Origin: Nocardia xishanensis NBRC 101358
GTDB lineage: Bacteria > Actinomycetota > Actinomycetes > Mycobacteriales > Mycobacteriaceae
Direction of reading: 5' to 3'
Length of the DNA stretch: 32,653 nucleotides
Assembly: GCF_001613365.1 (NCBI RefSeq)
Contig: NZ_BDCF01000070.1
Coordinates: forward strand, 1 to 32,653
The notes under the pieces are model-generated. The model was not told the origin of the DNA and made no database searches. It worked only from the letters and a program-made list of their open reading frames with translations. Of the stretch, positions 13,094-21,861 are shown piece after piece; the stretch's first letter is position 1, and each line of letters begins with the position of its first letter. Position numbers and translations under genes: made by a program.

Positions 13094-14179
13094 GTGGCAA
13101 CGGTGACCTTCGAGCGCGCGACGCGCCTGTATCCCGGCGCGACCAAACCCGCCGTCGACGAGCTGGAGCTGGAGATCGCCGACGGTGAGTTCCTGGTTCT
13201 GGTCGGCCCGTCCGGCTGCGGGAAGTCCACCTCGCTGCGGATGCTGGCCGGGTTGGAGGAAGTGAACGGTGGACGCATCCTGATCGGCGCGAACGACGTC
13301 ACCCACGCGGAGCCGAAGGAACGCGACATCGCGATGGTGTTCCAGAACTACGCGCTCTACCCGCACATGACGGTGGCCGAGAACATGGGCTTCGCGCTCA
13401 AGCTGGCCAAGGTCGCCAAGGCGGAGAAGGACCAGCGCGTGCGGGAAGCCGCCAAGCTGCTGGACCTGGAGCCGTTCCTCGACCGCAAGCCGAAGGCGCT
13501 GTCCGGCGGTCAGCGTCAGCGCGTGGCGATGGGCCGGGCGATCGTGCGTCAGCCGCAGGTGTTCCTGATGGACGAACCGCTGTCGAACCTGGACGCGAAG
13601 CTGCGCGTGCAGACCCGCACCCAGATCGCCCAGCTGCAGCGCAGGCTCGGCACCACGACGGTGTACGTCACCCACGACCAGGTCGAAGCCATGACCATGG
13701 GTGACCGCGTCGCGGTGCTCAAGGACGGGCTGCTCCAGCAGTGCGCGACCCCGCGCGACCTGTACCGCGACCCGGCCAACGCGTTCGTCGCCGGTTTCAT
13801 GGGCTCGCCCGCCATGAACATGTTCACGCTGCCGGTGTCCGACGGCGCGGTAGCGCTCGGCGGGCACACGCTGCCGGTGCCGCGCTCGGTGTCCGACGCC
13901 GCCGAGGGCAAGGTCGTGGTCGGCATCCGTCCCGAACACTTCGAGCTCGGCGACGGACATGGCATCGAGATGGAAGTGGACGTGGTGGAGGAACTCGGCT
14001 CCGACGCTTACATCTACGGCCGCACCGTCGCCGATGGACAGGTCAACGGCGCGGGGGAATCCATTGTGGCGCGGGCCGATTGGCGCAACCCGCCCGCGAA
14101 GGGCACCCGCCTGAAGCTGTCGACCACCCCGGAGCACACGTACTTCTTCTCGGCCTCTGATGGCCGTCGCCTGAACTGA
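13094..14179 (+). CDS. ugpC: Sugar ABC transporter ATPase, UgpC/MsmK/MsiK family
   Basis: This 361-aa ATPase belongs to carbohydrate importers of the CUT1 class. Motifs are Walker A GPSGCGKST (residues 38-46), Q-loop VFQNYALYPHMTVAENM, signature LSGGQRQRVAMGRAI, Walker B VFLMDEPLSNLDAKLR and H-loop VTHDQVEAMTMGDRV. A C-terminal TOBE-type regulatory domain follows (GIRPEHFEL onwards). The GTG start has AAGGGATG upstream. No permease or binding protein is adjacent. In actinobacteria such stand-alone ATPases (MsiK) can energise several sugar importers. The LpqY-SugAB-like operon at 19.5 kb lacks an ATPase and is an obvious client, though this is inference. A hairpin follows the stop. Confidence 0.92.
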   Translation: MATVTFERATRLYPGATKPAVDELELEIADGEFLVLVGPSGCGKSTSLRMLAGLEEVNGGRILIGANDVTHAEPKERDIAMVFQNYALYPHMTVAENMGFALKLAKVAKAEKDQRVREAAKLLDLEPFLDRKPKALSGGQRQRVAMGRAIVRQPQVFLMDEPLSNLDAKLRVQTRTQIAQLQRRLGTTTVYVTHDQVEAMTMGDRVAVLKDGLLQQCATPRDLYRDPANAFVAGFMGSPAMNMFTLPVSDGAVALGGHTLPVPRSVSDAAEGKVVVGIRPEHFELGDGHGIEMEVDVVEELGSDAYIYGRTVADGQVNGAGESIVARADWRNPPAKGTRLKLSTTPEHTYFFSASDGRRLN

Positions 14180-14226
14180 GCTCAGCACTCTCGCGCAAAC
14201 AATCGCTAGCGATACCTCGCAAGCCG

Positions 14227-14270
14227 TTCATACGCCTCGCAGCCGGTCCAACCGCTGCGAGGCGTATGAA
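14227..14270. terminator. Perfect 17-bp hairpin between convergent genes
   Basis: TTCATACGCCTCGCAGC pairs perfectly with its complement at 14254-14270 across a 10-base loop. It lies between the ATPase stop (14179, +) and the HxlR stop (14338, -). There is no T-tract, so it is probably a bidirectional terminator. Confidence 0.6.
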
Positions 14271-14337
14271 AGAAAACTCTGCGAGGTCCGAACCAATCAA
14301 TTGGCAGTCCGTTCGAGGGGGTCGTTCCTACCTGCGC

Positions 14338-14853
14338 TTAGTCCGAGCGCTCCCGCCTCTTTCGGAGGTAATCCTCGTTCACTCGGATTCCGAGTTCTTC
14401 CAGCTCGATCTCTTTGCCCGTCGCACTGCGCACCTCCACCCGCACCGGTGCCCCCGTCGCCTCCTCGACCAGTTGCAATGGGGCTGGGCCCGGCTGTAGG
14501 TACGCATCCCCCCACTGCATCAAAGCCAGCACGACCGGTAGCAAATCGCGGCCCATCTGTGTCAGGGCGTATTCGTGCCGGGTTCGTTTGCCTTCTTCTC
14601 GATACGGCCGCTTTTCCAGCAGGCCGGCCTCGGTCAGTTTGCGGAGTTGGGCGGCCGCGGCCGCATCCGTAATGCCGACCCGGCTGGCGAAACCGTCGAA
14701 GCGACGGGTGCCGTAGTAGGCCTCGCGCAGGATGAGGACGGCCGAGCGCGTGCCGATGAGATCCATCGCTTTGGCGATCGAGCAGTCGACGGCCTTCCAC
14801 GAACTGAGATCGGCCAACGGTCCTTCCATCACGGCTGCCATGACGCACATCAT
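14338..14853 (-). CDS. HxlR-family winged-helix transcriptional regulator
   Basis: This 171-aa protein (or ~163 aa from a later start) has the HxlR signature: DCSIAKAMDLIGTRSAVLIL, REAYYGTRRFDGFASRVGIT, then RKLTEAGLLEKRPYREEGKR and YALTQMGRDLLPVV. HxlR proteins are dimeric DNA-binding regulators, often of redox or catabolic genes. The C-terminal ~60 residues (GAPVRVEVRSATGKEIELEE) form the extra domain seen in longer members. Start candidates are ATG 14853, 14841 and 14829, none with a clear ribosome-binding site. It is divergent from the thiolase gene, with a TGACT-tg-AGTCA palindrome between them, so it may control both. Confidence 0.88.
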   Translation of the reverse strand: MMCVMAAVMEGPLADLSSWKAVDCSIAKAMDLIGTRSAVLILREAYYGTRRFDGFASRVGITDAAAAAQLRKLTEAGLLEKRPYREEGKRTRHEYALTQMGRDLLPVVLALMQWGDAYLQPGPAPLQLVEEATGAPVRVEVRSATGKEIELEELGIRVNEDYLRKRRERSD

Positions 14854-14862
14854 ATCCGCGAC

Positions 14863-14874
14863 TGACTTGAGTCA
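14863..14874. promoter_or_regulatory. Palindrome in the HxlR-thiolase divergent promoter
   Basis: TGACT-tg-AGTCA is a perfect 5-bp inverted repeat 10 bases upstream of the most distal HxlR start, inside an AT-rich stretch. It is a plausible operator for the HxlR protein. The evidence is positional only. Confidence 0.35.
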
Positions 14875-14951
14875 ACTATACCCAGGCGTTAACCTGACTA
14901 TAAGCTAATAGAGCCAGGGCGTAGATGCCCCGGTCAGAGGAAGGATTCGCC

Positions 14952-16121
14952 ATGAGAGACGCGGTCATCGTCGAAGCGGTGCGCACGCCGATCGGCAAAG
15001 GCAAGGCGAACGGAGCGCTGCACAACGTGCACGCGGTGGACCTGCTGGCGCACAGTCTGCGCGCGGTGGTCGAGCGCAGCGGCATCGACCCGGCGCTGAT
15101 CGACGACGTGATCGGCGGCGTGGTCACGCAGGTCGGCGAGCAGGGCGCCAATGTGACGCGGCGGGCGGCGCTGGCCGCGGGCTATCCCGAATCGGTGCCC
15201 GCGACCACGGTGGACCGGCAGTGCGGCAGCAGCCAGCAGGCCATCCATTTCGCCGCCCAGGGCGTGATCGCGGGCGCGTACGACGTCGTGGTCGCCGCGG
15301 GCGTCGAGTCGATGGGCCGAATTCCGATGGGCGCCAACCTCATCGGCTCCGAAGATCTCTCGGGTCTCGCGTTCGCCGAACGGTATCCGGAGGGTCTTGT
15401 ACCGCAGGGCATCAGCGCCGAACTGATCGCCGCGAAGTGGGGCCTGACCCGCACCCAGCTCGACGAATTCGCCCTGACCAGCCACGAAAGGGCCGCGCAG
15501 GCAACGAAGAACGGCCTCTTCGCCGCCGAACTCGCCCCGATCAACGGACTTTCCACCGACGAGGGCATCCGCGTCGGCAGCACCCTGGAGGCGCTTGCCG
15601 GACTGCGGCCCGCCTACTACGACCCGGCCATGGCCGAGCGCTTCCCGCAGATCGGCTGGGAGATCACCGCCGCGAGCGCCAGCCAGGTCAGCGACGGCAG
15701 CGCCGCGGTGCTGATCATGACCAGCGAACGCGCCGCACAGCTCGGCCTGCGTCCGCTCGCCCGCCTGCACAGCTTCGCCGTGGCGGGCGACGATCCGCTG
15801 ATGATGCTCACCGCGGTGATTCCGGCGACCCGGAAGGTGTTGCAGCGGGCCGGTCTTCAGCTCTCCGACATCGACCTCGTCGAGATCAACGAGGCGTTCT
15901 CGCCGGTGGTGCTCGCCTGGGCTCAGGACACCGGCGCCGATATGTCGAAGGTGAATGTCAACGGTGGGGCGATCGCCATCGGCCACCCGCTCGGCGCCTC
16001 CGGCGCCCGTCTGATGACGACCCTGGTGCACGCCATGCGGGACCGCGGCGCCCGCTACGGCCTGCAAACCATGTGTGAGGCAGGCGGTCTCGCCAACGCC
16101 ACCGTCCTCGAGCGGTTGTGA
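14952..16121 (+). CDS. Thiolase (acetyl-CoA acyltransferase/acetyltransferase)
   Basis: This 389-aa thiolase is full length. Catalytic residues are in place: nucleophile Cys91 in DRQCGSSQQAIHFA, His345 in AIAIGHPLGASGARL, and Cys375 in TMCEAGGLANA. The NEAF loop (VEINEAFSPVVLAW) is also present. Thiolases cleave 3-ketoacyl-CoA in beta-oxidation or condense acetyl-CoA units; the sequence alone does not settle the direction. The ATG at 14952 is preferred because AGGAAGG lies just upstream; an earlier in-frame start at 14925 would add nine non-family residues. The divergent HxlR gene probably regulates it. A strong hairpin follows at 16129. Confidence 0.93.
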   Translation: MRDAVIVEAVRTPIGKGKANGALHNVHAVDLLAHSLRAVVERSGIDPALIDDVIGGVVTQVGEQGANVTRRAALAAGYPESVPATTVDRQCGSSQQAIHFAAQGVIAGAYDVVVAAGVESMGRIPMGANLIGSEDLSGLAFAERYPEGLVPQGISAELIAAKWGLTRTQLDEFALTSHERAAQATKNGLFAAELAPINGLSTDEGIRVGSTLEALAGLRPAYYDPAMAERFPQIGWEITAASASQVSDGSAAVLIMTSERAAQLGLRPLARLHSFAVAGDDPLMMLTAVIPATRKVLQRAGLQLSDIDLVEINEAFSPVVLAWAQDTGADMSKVNVNGGAIAIGHPLGASGARLMTTLVHAMRDRGARYGLQTMCEAGGLANATVLERL

Positions 16122-16128
16122 ATCATCG

Positions 16129-16152
16129 GGCGCCCGGTACATGCCGGGCGCC
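16129..16152 (+). terminator. Thiolase terminator hairpin
   Basis: GGCGCCCGG-tacatg-CCGGGCGCC is a perfect 9-bp stem starting 8 bases after the thiolase stop. It also lies downstream of the convergent small membrane-protein gene. Confidence 0.6.
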
Positions 16153-16226
16153 GGTTCCGCTCGGATCGAGTTGCCAGCACACATCGAAACTCGGCTGCAC
16201 AACCTCGCGTACCGCCCGGCGCCACC

Positions 16227-16559
16227 TCAAAGAGAACCCAGCACCAGCGCGACGAGGCAGCCCAGCAACCATGATTCGATGATCAACGGAACCGCCACCA
16301 GTGGCGTCCACCCGATCGCGTTGCGCGTCCGCAATTTCGAGATCACCAGCACCGCTGCGGCCACACCCGCACCGGCGATCCCCGTCCACGCGAGGCCGTA
16401 GGCGATCGGCAGATACCTGCTGCCGCGTTGTCCCTCGCCTGCGAGAAATTCGTACAGCGGAACGAGAATCGCTGCGGTCCAAGCACATCCGAGGGCGAGG
16501 AAAGTTGCGAGGGCGGCTCGCGTCAAGTCCGCCAGTCGCCTCGATATCGCCGACCCCAT
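16227..16559 (-). CDS. Small integral membrane protein, 110 aa
   Basis: Three hydrophobic segments are predicted by eye: residues ~14-38 (ALATFLALGCAWTAAILVP), ~49-73 (YLPIAYGLAWTGIAGAGVAA) and ~84-108 (TPLVAVPLIIESWLLGCLVA). Loops are short and charged. I recognise no family. The ATG at 16559 gives a start just before the first helix; a GTG at 16595 would add 12 residues. Neither has a strong ribosome-binding site. It is divergent from menC, with ~150 bases between, and convergent with the thiolase. Confidence 0.65.
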   Translation of the reverse strand: MGSAISRRLADLTRAALATFLALGCAWTAAILVPLYEFLAGEGQRGSRYLPIAYGLAWTGIAGAGVAAAVLVISKLRTRNAIGWTPLVAVPLIIESWLLGCLVALVLGSL

Positions 16560-16695
16560 ACATCCAGGGTGCCCGGCTGTCGACGGAACAACCACGCAAC
16601 GCAAGCCGCCGGACTGCCGAATCCGCTCAGGTGCGGCACCCCGGCCGCTGCGACCATGTCGGTATACGCATCTCCTCGGCTCGACGCCCGCCCCG

Positions 16696-16701
16696 TAGGC
16701 T
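16696..16701 (+). promoter_or_regulatory. Putative -10 element of menC (leaderless)
   Basis: TAGGCT ends 8 bases before the menC ATG and no Shine-Dalgarno is present. This is the usual geometry of leaderless actinobacterial genes. Confidence 0.35.
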
Positions 16702-16709
16702 GGCCACCG

Positions 16710-17681
16710 ATGACCGCCGACACCTTTCCCGAGCCTGTCGTCTACGCGATTCCGCTGCGCACGCGGTTTCGCGGGATCACCGTGCGGGAGGGGATGTTGA
16801 TTCCGGGGCCGCTTGGGTGGGGTGAGTTCTGCCCGTTCCCCGAGTACGACGATCGGGAGGCGGCGGGATGGCTGGCGACGGCGGTCGAGCAGGTGACGAC
16901 CGGCTGGCCGGAGCCGGTGCGGGAACGGATTCCGATCAATTGCACGGTGCCCGCGGTGGATCCGGAGCGGGCGCACCGAATCGTCAGCTCCTCGGGTTGC
17001 CACACGGCGAAGGTGAAGGTCGCCGACCACCCCGATTCCCTCGGCGAGGACCTGGCGCGAGTCGAGGCGGTCCGCGACGCGCTCGGCCCTGACGGCGGAA
17101 TCCGGGTGGACGCCAACGCTGCATGGGACGTGGACACCGCGATCGCGCATATCGTCCGGATCGACCGGGCGGCAGGCGGTTTGGAGTACGTCGAACAACC
17201 CTGCCGGACCATCGAGGAACTCGCCGAGGTGCGCAAGAAGGTCGACGTGCGCATCGCCGCCGACGAATCCATCCGGCGCGCCGAGGACCCGCTGCGCGTT
17301 GCCGTGGCGGGGGCCGCCGATGTCGCCGTGCTCAAATGCACTCCCCTGGGCGGAGTCCGGCGCGCGCTGGAGGTCGCGGCGGCCGCCGGACTGCCCTGCG
17401 TGGTCTCCTCCGCACTGGAGACCAGCGTCGGCCTCGGCGCGCAGTTGGCGCTGGCCGGCGCGCTCCCGGAACTCGATTTCGCCTGCGGGCTCGGAACGAT
17501 CTCTCTGTTCGAAGGGGATGTGGTGGACGAATCCCTACGCCCAGTGGACGGTTTCCTCCGCGTACCGCGCACACCCCTGACGCCCGCCCCGGCACTCGTC
17601 GACCGCTACCGCCACCGCGACCCCGACCGCGTCGCCTGGTGGCACGCTCGCTACGAACGCGTGCGCGCCCTGCTCTCCTAG
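16710..17681 (+). CDS. menC: o-Succinylbenzoate synthase (menaquinone biosynthesis)
   Basis: This 323-aa enolase-superfamily enzyme dehydrates SHCHC to o-succinylbenzoate in menaquinone synthesis. Active-site elements are readable: the KxK pair in TAKVKVAD (Lys101, Lys103); metal ligands Asp134 in RVDANAAWD, Glu162 in YVEQPCR and Asp185 in AADES; and Lys209 in VLKCTPLGG. The N-terminal segment LGWGEFCPFPEYDDREAAGW is typical of actinobacterial MenC. The ATG at 16710 follows a -10-like TAGGCT by 8 bases. Other men genes are not in the window. MenC-like enzymes may also act as N-acylamino-acid racemases, but the actinobacterial form strongly suggests MenC. Confidence 0.92.
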   Translation: MTADTFPEPVVYAIPLRTRFRGITVREGMLIPGPLGWGEFCPFPEYDDREAAGWLATAVEQVTTGWPEPVRERIPINCTVPAVDPERAHRIVSSSGCHTAKVKVADHPDSLGEDLARVEAVRDALGPDGGIRVDANAAWDVDTAIAHIVRIDRAAGGLEYVEQPCRTIEELAEVRKKVDVRIAADESIRRAEDPLRVAVAGAADVAVLKCTPLGGVRRALEVAAAAGLPCVVSSALETSVGLGAQLALAGALPELDFACGLGTISLFEGDVVDESLRPVDGFLRVPRTPLTPAPALVDRYRHRDPDRVAWWHARYERVRALLS

Positions 17682-17693
17682 CGACACATCTTC

Positions 17694-17725
17694 CGTACGC
17701 CTCACCTAGGCACCGGAGACGTACG
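17694..17725. terminator. Hairpin between convergent menC and TIGR04338 genes
   Basis: CGTACGCCTC (17694-17703) and GAGACGTACG (17716-17725) pair with one mismatch across a 12-base loop. It lies between two converging stop codons. Confidence 0.5.
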
Positions 17726-17743
17726 AGAGATTTGTGACGATTC

Positions 17744-18256
17744 CTAGCCGATGCGAACGCCGCAGCTGAGCATGGTGGTTCGCAGCACGAGGGCGGCTTC
17801 GGGGCCGATGACTCCGTCGACCAGCTCGAGATAGCGGGTACAGAATTCGGGCCCGTGGGGGGCGACTTCGCCGGGTGCGGGTTCCAAGTGGTGGGCCAGT
17901 TCGTGCAAGACGACCAATTCGCGCAGAGCCCACGCGGTGCCGCCGGTGTGCAGCGGCACCGCGAGGACCGCGTCGGCCGCTTCGTAGTGAGCGGCGGTCG
18001 CTCCGGCACGCGACCGCACTCGAACCGGCGCCTCGGCTCGATCCCATTGGGCCCGAACCCAATTGAGGGCGAGCACCTTCTCAGCATAGGTCTGGACGGA
18101 CGCCACCGAGGCGAAACGGCGTTCGACGGGCAAGGTGAGATGCGACCCGTACAGTTCGACGGTGCGGTTGCCGTACTCGTCGGCGCGATCGAACATGCCG
18201 CGGACCAGCTGTTCGGCGTCATATACATTGGCGCGCTGGGTATCTCGCACACTCAT
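17744..18256 (-). CDS. Putative metallohydrolase, TIGR04338 family
   Basis: This 170-aa protein has a zinc-peptidase-type motif, VVLHELAHHL (His118, Glu119, His122), and a downstream HGPEF segment (His134) that probably supplies the third ligand. The N-terminus, MSVRDTQRANVYDAEQLVRG, is characteristic of the actinobacterial TIGR04338 family as I remember it. The substrate is unknown. The ATG at 18256 is chosen because GGGAG lies ~8 bases upstream and family members start here; the frame is open for 44 codons further. It lies directly downstream of the DUF2786 gene on the same strand, a pairing common in Mycobacteriales, so the two probably act together. Confidence 0.87.
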   Translation of the reverse strand: MSVRDTQRANVYDAEQLVRGMFDRADEYGNRTVELYGSHLTLPVERRFASVASVQTYAEKVLALNWVRAQWDRAEAPVRVRSRAGATAAHYEAADAVLAVPLHTGGTAWALRELVVLHELAHHLEPAPGEVAPHGPEFCTRYLELVDGVIGPEAALVLRTTMLSCGVRIG

Positions 18257-18409
18257 CGCGGACTGCTCCCGATCGCCGTCCAGCGACGCGGCGATTTCCG
18301 CCGACCTGAAATCGCCTGGGGAAATCGCTGCCTCATCCGCCCGCGCCCGCGACGAGCCCCGGGCAAGCGCTAGGACACCCTGCCGCACGCCGCGCCAGCA
18401 TCCGTCGAT

Positions 18410-19252
18410 TCACCCGCCCGCACCGGAGGTCAGTTGACCTCGCGCGCCGTCCAGTTCCGGCGACGTGCCCAACCGCGCCGCCCGACCCGCGCGGTCGCCC
18501 GCGTGACGGGCAGCGGCCGAGTGCCCTGCGGAGGCTTGGGGTCCGCGCCAGGTTCCTCGGGCCTCCGAGATGCGGCCATAGAAGTCGGTGAGTTCCAGTT
18601 CCTTGTCGCGCAGCGCGAGCGCGGTTCCCGTCGCCGTCTCCGGCGCCACCGCCTCGGCTTCGACCTCCGACTTCACCTCGGCGAGCCGTCGCCCGATGCG
18701 CGCGGCGAAGGCCATCTGGAAGTTCAGCCGCGCCGTCACCGGGGCGGCGGGCGCCTCCACCCGGCGCCGCACGGTGCGTCCCCAGCGCTTCTCGCTGACT
18801 ATCTTCTCGACGGTCGCCGTGCGGTACTGGCCCGATTTGATGTAGTGATCGGACGCCCGAACCATCTGCACGAGCAGGCTGGCGTAGAGCGCCTCGCAGG
18901 TGTCGATATCGGTGTCGAAGCCGTACGCGTAGACCTGGGTCGAGGTGCGGGCAACATCGCAGCGCACGTCGTTGGCGTGCGCGATCGCGACGAACAGCTG
19001 CACGTAGGTGCGCAGTCCCTTCTTGCCGGGCTCGCCGATCGGAATGACCCGCTGCACCGGCGTCGGCCTGCGTTCCCGCCCCGCGACGTGCGCCCGCGCC
19101 ACCGCGAGATCGATCGAGGACCGGGTCGCCAACCGCTGCGCCGCGGCGAGGAACGCCTCCGCTTCGTGCTCGTTGTCGGTCGCTTCTGCCTTGCGCAGCA
19201 GACCGCCGATGCGTGTGAGCATCCGATCGGGAACCGCGTTCGGCGAAGTCAT
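18410..19252 (-). CDS. DUF2786-domain protein
   Basis: This 280-aa protein has an N-terminal DUF2786 helical domain with LTRIGGLLRKAEATDNEHEA and EAFLAAAQRLATRSSIDLAV. A middle domain follows (GKKGLRTYVQLFVAIAHAND, then ARTSTQVYAYGFDTDIDTCE). The C-terminus is basic, with a TWRGP...SAAARHAGDRAGRAARL-like tail. The function is unknown. The N-terminal pattern resembles a domain shared with some phage proteins. The ATG at 19252 is the natural family start; the frame is open further upstream but that part looks non-coding. It precedes the TIGR04338 metallohydrolase gene by ~150 bases on the same strand. Confidence 0.85.
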   Translation of the reverse strand: MTSPNAVPDRMLTRIGGLLRKAEATDNEHEAEAFLAAAQRLATRSSIDLAVARAHVAGRERRPTPVQRVIPIGEPGKKGLRTYVQLFVAIAHANDVRCDVARTSTQVYAYGFDTDIDTCEALYASLLVQMVRASDHYIKSGQYRTATVEKIVSEKRWGRTVRRRVEAPAAPVTARLNFQMAFAARIGRRLAEVKSEVEAEAVAPETATGTALALRDKELELTDFYGRISEARGTWRGPQASAGHSAAARHAGDRAGRAARLGTSPELDGARGQLTSGAGG

Positions 19253-19481
19253 CGGCAGCCAGGGTAACGGCACGCGACGACACAGGTCGTCGTGAGCTCG
19301 GGGCGGGCGGCGGGCCGATCGGCGGCGAACGATCCGCCCAACGCGCCCAGCGACCGGCGACATCCACCCGACCTGGCCTTCTGTACCGCTCTTCGGGCGT
19401 GGCGGATGAACACCATGTATCTTCCGTTGTGCAACCGGCAGGGTGTGCTGCTGCTCACGTCGTACCCATGGAGTGTTCGCG

Positions 19482-20783
19482 ATGGCTTTGAAGAAGGTGT
19501 CGTCCCTACGTTCGTCGCTCGTACCGCGGGCCGCGTTGGCGGCCGCCGCGGTCGCGCTGCTGACGGCGACCTTCACCAGCGCGTGCTCCAGCGACAACGG
19601 CGGCAGCCCGACCAGCCAGAACCTCACCGGTCGCGGCCCGATCACCTACGTCGAGGGCAAGGACACCACCGAGACCGGTGTGGTCAAGCAGCTCATCGAG
19701 CGCTGGAACGCCTCGCACCCGGACGAGCAGGTGACGTTCAAGGAGCAGTCGAACGACGCCTCGCAGCAGTACGACGACCTGGTCGAGCACATGCGCTCCA
19801 AGCAGTCCACCTACGACGTGGTCGCCCTCGACGTGCCGTGGACCGCCGAGTTCGCCGCCAAGGGCTGGATCCAGCCGCTGAAGGACTCCTTCGCCATCGA
19901 CACCTCGACGCTGCTCTCGCCGCCGGTCGCCAGCGCCACCTACAACAACACGCTCTACGCCGCGCCGCGCAACACCAACGGCGGCCTGCTGTTCTACCGC
20001 AAGGACCTGGTCCCGAATCCGCCGAAGACGTGGGGCGAGATGCTCGGCCAGTGCCAGGTCGCGCGGGACAACAACATCGGCTGCTACGCAGGGCAGTTCG
20101 CGCCCTACGAAGGTCTGACGGTGAACACCTCCGAGGTCATCAACGGATTCGGCGGCACCTTCGTCGGCGCCGACGGGAAGACCCCGACCGTGGACAGCCC
20201 GCAGGCGCGCGCCGGCCTGAACACCCTGGTCACCGCGTACAACAACGGCGACATCCCCAAAGAGGCGATCACCTTCAAGGAGCCGGAATCGGCGAACGCC
20301 TTCACCCAGGGCAAGCTGATGTTCCTGCGCGCCTGGCCGTCGACCTTCGGTGACGCCGGCGCCGAATCCTCGCAGGTCAAGGACAAGTTCGCGGTCGCGC
20401 CGCTGCCCGGCGAGAACGGCGTCGGCGCCTCCACGCTCGGCGGCTACAACGCGGCCATCAGCGCGTTCTCCAAGAACAAGGCCACCGCACTCGACTTCCT
20501 GCGCTTCCTGATCAGCGAGGATGCCCAGCACATCATCGCCTCGGGAGCGCTGCCCTCGGTGCGCGCCTCGCTGTACGACGACCCGGCGCTGATCGCCAAG
20601 ATGCCGTACCTGCCCGCACTCAAGGAATCGATCGCCAGCGCCGTGCCGCGCCCGGTGACCCCCTTCTACCCGGCGGTGTCCAAGGCAATCCAGGACAACG
20701 CCTATGCTGCCCTGACCGGAAACAAGTCCGTCGACGACGCGATCGTCGGGATGCAGAAAGGCATCGAGACCGCGGGTTCGTGA
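19482..20783 (+). CDS. lpqY: Sugar-binding lipoprotein of ABC importer (LpqY-like)
   Basis: This 433-aa extracytoplasmic solute-binding protein of the carbohydrate type has a lipoprotein signal with the lipobox around TSAC (Cys35). LpqY-like features are YDVVALDVPWTAEFAAKGWI, LYAAPRNTNGGLLFYRKDLV, and near the end LPSVRASLYDDPALIAK with RPVTPFYPAVS. LpqY of M. tuberculosis delivers trehalose to SugABC. The same substrate is likely here but not proven. The ATG at 19482 follows GGAGTG by 8 bases. Two permease genes follow in the same direction after 43 bases. No ATPase gene is adjacent. Confidence 0.85.
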   Translation: MALKKVSSLRSSLVPRAALAAAAVALLTATFTSACSSDNGGSPTSQNLTGRGPITYVEGKDTTETGVVKQLIERWNASHPDEQVTFKEQSNDASQQYDDLVEHMRSKQSTYDVVALDVPWTAEFAAKGWIQPLKDSFAIDTSTLLSPPVASATYNNTLYAAPRNTNGGLLFYRKDLVPNPPKTWGEMLGQCQVARDNNIGCYAGQFAPYEGLTVNTSEVINGFGGTFVGADGKTPTVDSPQARAGLNTLVTAYNNGDIPKEAITFKEPESANAFTQGKLMFLRAWPSTFGDAGAESSQVKDKFAVAPLPGENGVGASTLGGYNAAISAFSKNKATALDFLRFLISEDAQHIIASGALPSVRASLYDDPALIAKMPYLPALKESIASAVPRPVTPFYPAVSKAIQDNAYAALTGNKSVDDAIVGMQKGIETAGS

Positions 20784-20826
20784 ACGAGCGCAGCGGACCC
20801 GACCAACCCGTAGGAGAGAGATAACG

Positions 20827-21861
20827 GTGTCGGATCCTTCGGGAGCGGCCACGCGCGTGCCGAGCGACGAATTCCTTCCGCGTAAACGCGGTTTCGGTGC
20901 GAGCCTGGCCTGGGAGCTGCGCCGCTCCGGCAAGGCCTGGGTCTTCGTGGCGCCGGTGCTGATCGCGCTGGCGGTCGTCATCGGCTACCCGGTGATCCGC
21001 GCGCTGTACATGTCCTTCCAGAAGGACCCCGGGCTCGACCCGAGCACGGGCATGTTCGTGGAGGGCGGCAGCGCCGGGTTCTCGAACTACACGCACTGGC
21101 TGCTGCAACAGTGCAGTCTGCCGACCGGCGAGACCATCGCCTGCCCCACCGGCAATCTCGGCTCGCAGTTCTGGATGTCCATCGGCATCACGCTGTTCTT
21201 CACCGTGATCACGGTGGCGCTGGAGGCGACCATCGGTCTCGCCATGGCGATCGTCATGGGCAAGAGCTTCAAGGGCAGGGCGCTGCTGCGCGCGGCGGTG
21301 CTCATTCCGTGGGCCATCCCGACCGCGGTCACGGCGCGGTTGTGGGAGTTCATGTTCCAGTACGACGGCGTGGTGAACCGAGTGCTCGGCACGCACATCC
21401 TGTGGACATCGGACCCGTGGGCCGCGCGGTTCGCGGTGATCGCCGCCGACGTGTGGAAGACGACGCCGTTCATGGCGCTGCTGCTGCTCGCGGGCTTGCA
21501 GGTGATCCCCAACGACGTGTATGAGGCCGCCAAGGTCGACGGCGCGTCGGCATGGCAGCGGTTCACCCAGATCACCCTGCCGCTGCTCAAACCCGCGCTC
21601 CTGGTGGCGATCCTGTTCCGCACCATGGACGCGCTGCGCATGTACGACCTGCCCGCCATCATGACGCTGAACAACCCGTCGACCCGCACGGTGTCGATCC
21701 TGGTGGTCGACCAGGTGCGCCAGGGACCGAACAGCGCCGCCGCCCTGTCCACCATCACCTTCCTGCTGATCTTCGCCGTGGCGTTCGTGCTGGTGAAGAT
21801 CCTCGGCGCCAACGCCGTCCGCACTCAGGAAGCGCAGCGCGAAGGGACGGTGCGAGCATGA
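20827..21861 (+). CDS. sugA: Sugar ABC transporter permease, SugA-like
   Basis: This 344-aa permease of the MalF/UgpA class has a first membrane span at residues ~38-60 (AWVFVAPVLIALAVVIGYPV). Further spans follow, and the cytoplasmic EAA loop reads YEAAKVDGASAWQRFTQITL, which contacts the ATPase. The long periplasmic insertion between spans 1 and 2 holds two cysteines (QQCSLPTGETIACP) that could form a disulfide. The GTG start has AGGAGAG upstream. The gene overlaps the second permease by four bases (ATGA), so the pair is translated together. It forms the importer with the LpqY-like protein and probably with the unlinked UgpC/MsiK-type ATPase. Confidence 0.87.
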   Translation: MSDPSGAATRVPSDEFLPRKRGFGASLAWELRRSGKAWVFVAPVLIALAVVIGYPVIRALYMSFQKDPGLDPSTGMFVEGGSAGFSNYTHWLLQQCSLPTGETIACPTGNLGSQFWMSIGITLFFTVITVALEATIGLAMAIVMGKSFKGRALLRAAVLIPWAIPTAVTARLWEFMFQYDGVVNRVLGTHILWTSDPWAARFAVIAADVWKTTPFMALLLLAGLQVIPNDVYEAAKVDGASAWQRFTQITLPLLKPALLVAILFRTMDALRMYDLPAIMTLNNPSTRTVSILVVDQVRQGPNSAAALSTITFLLIFAVAFVLVKILGANAVRTQEAQREGTVRA

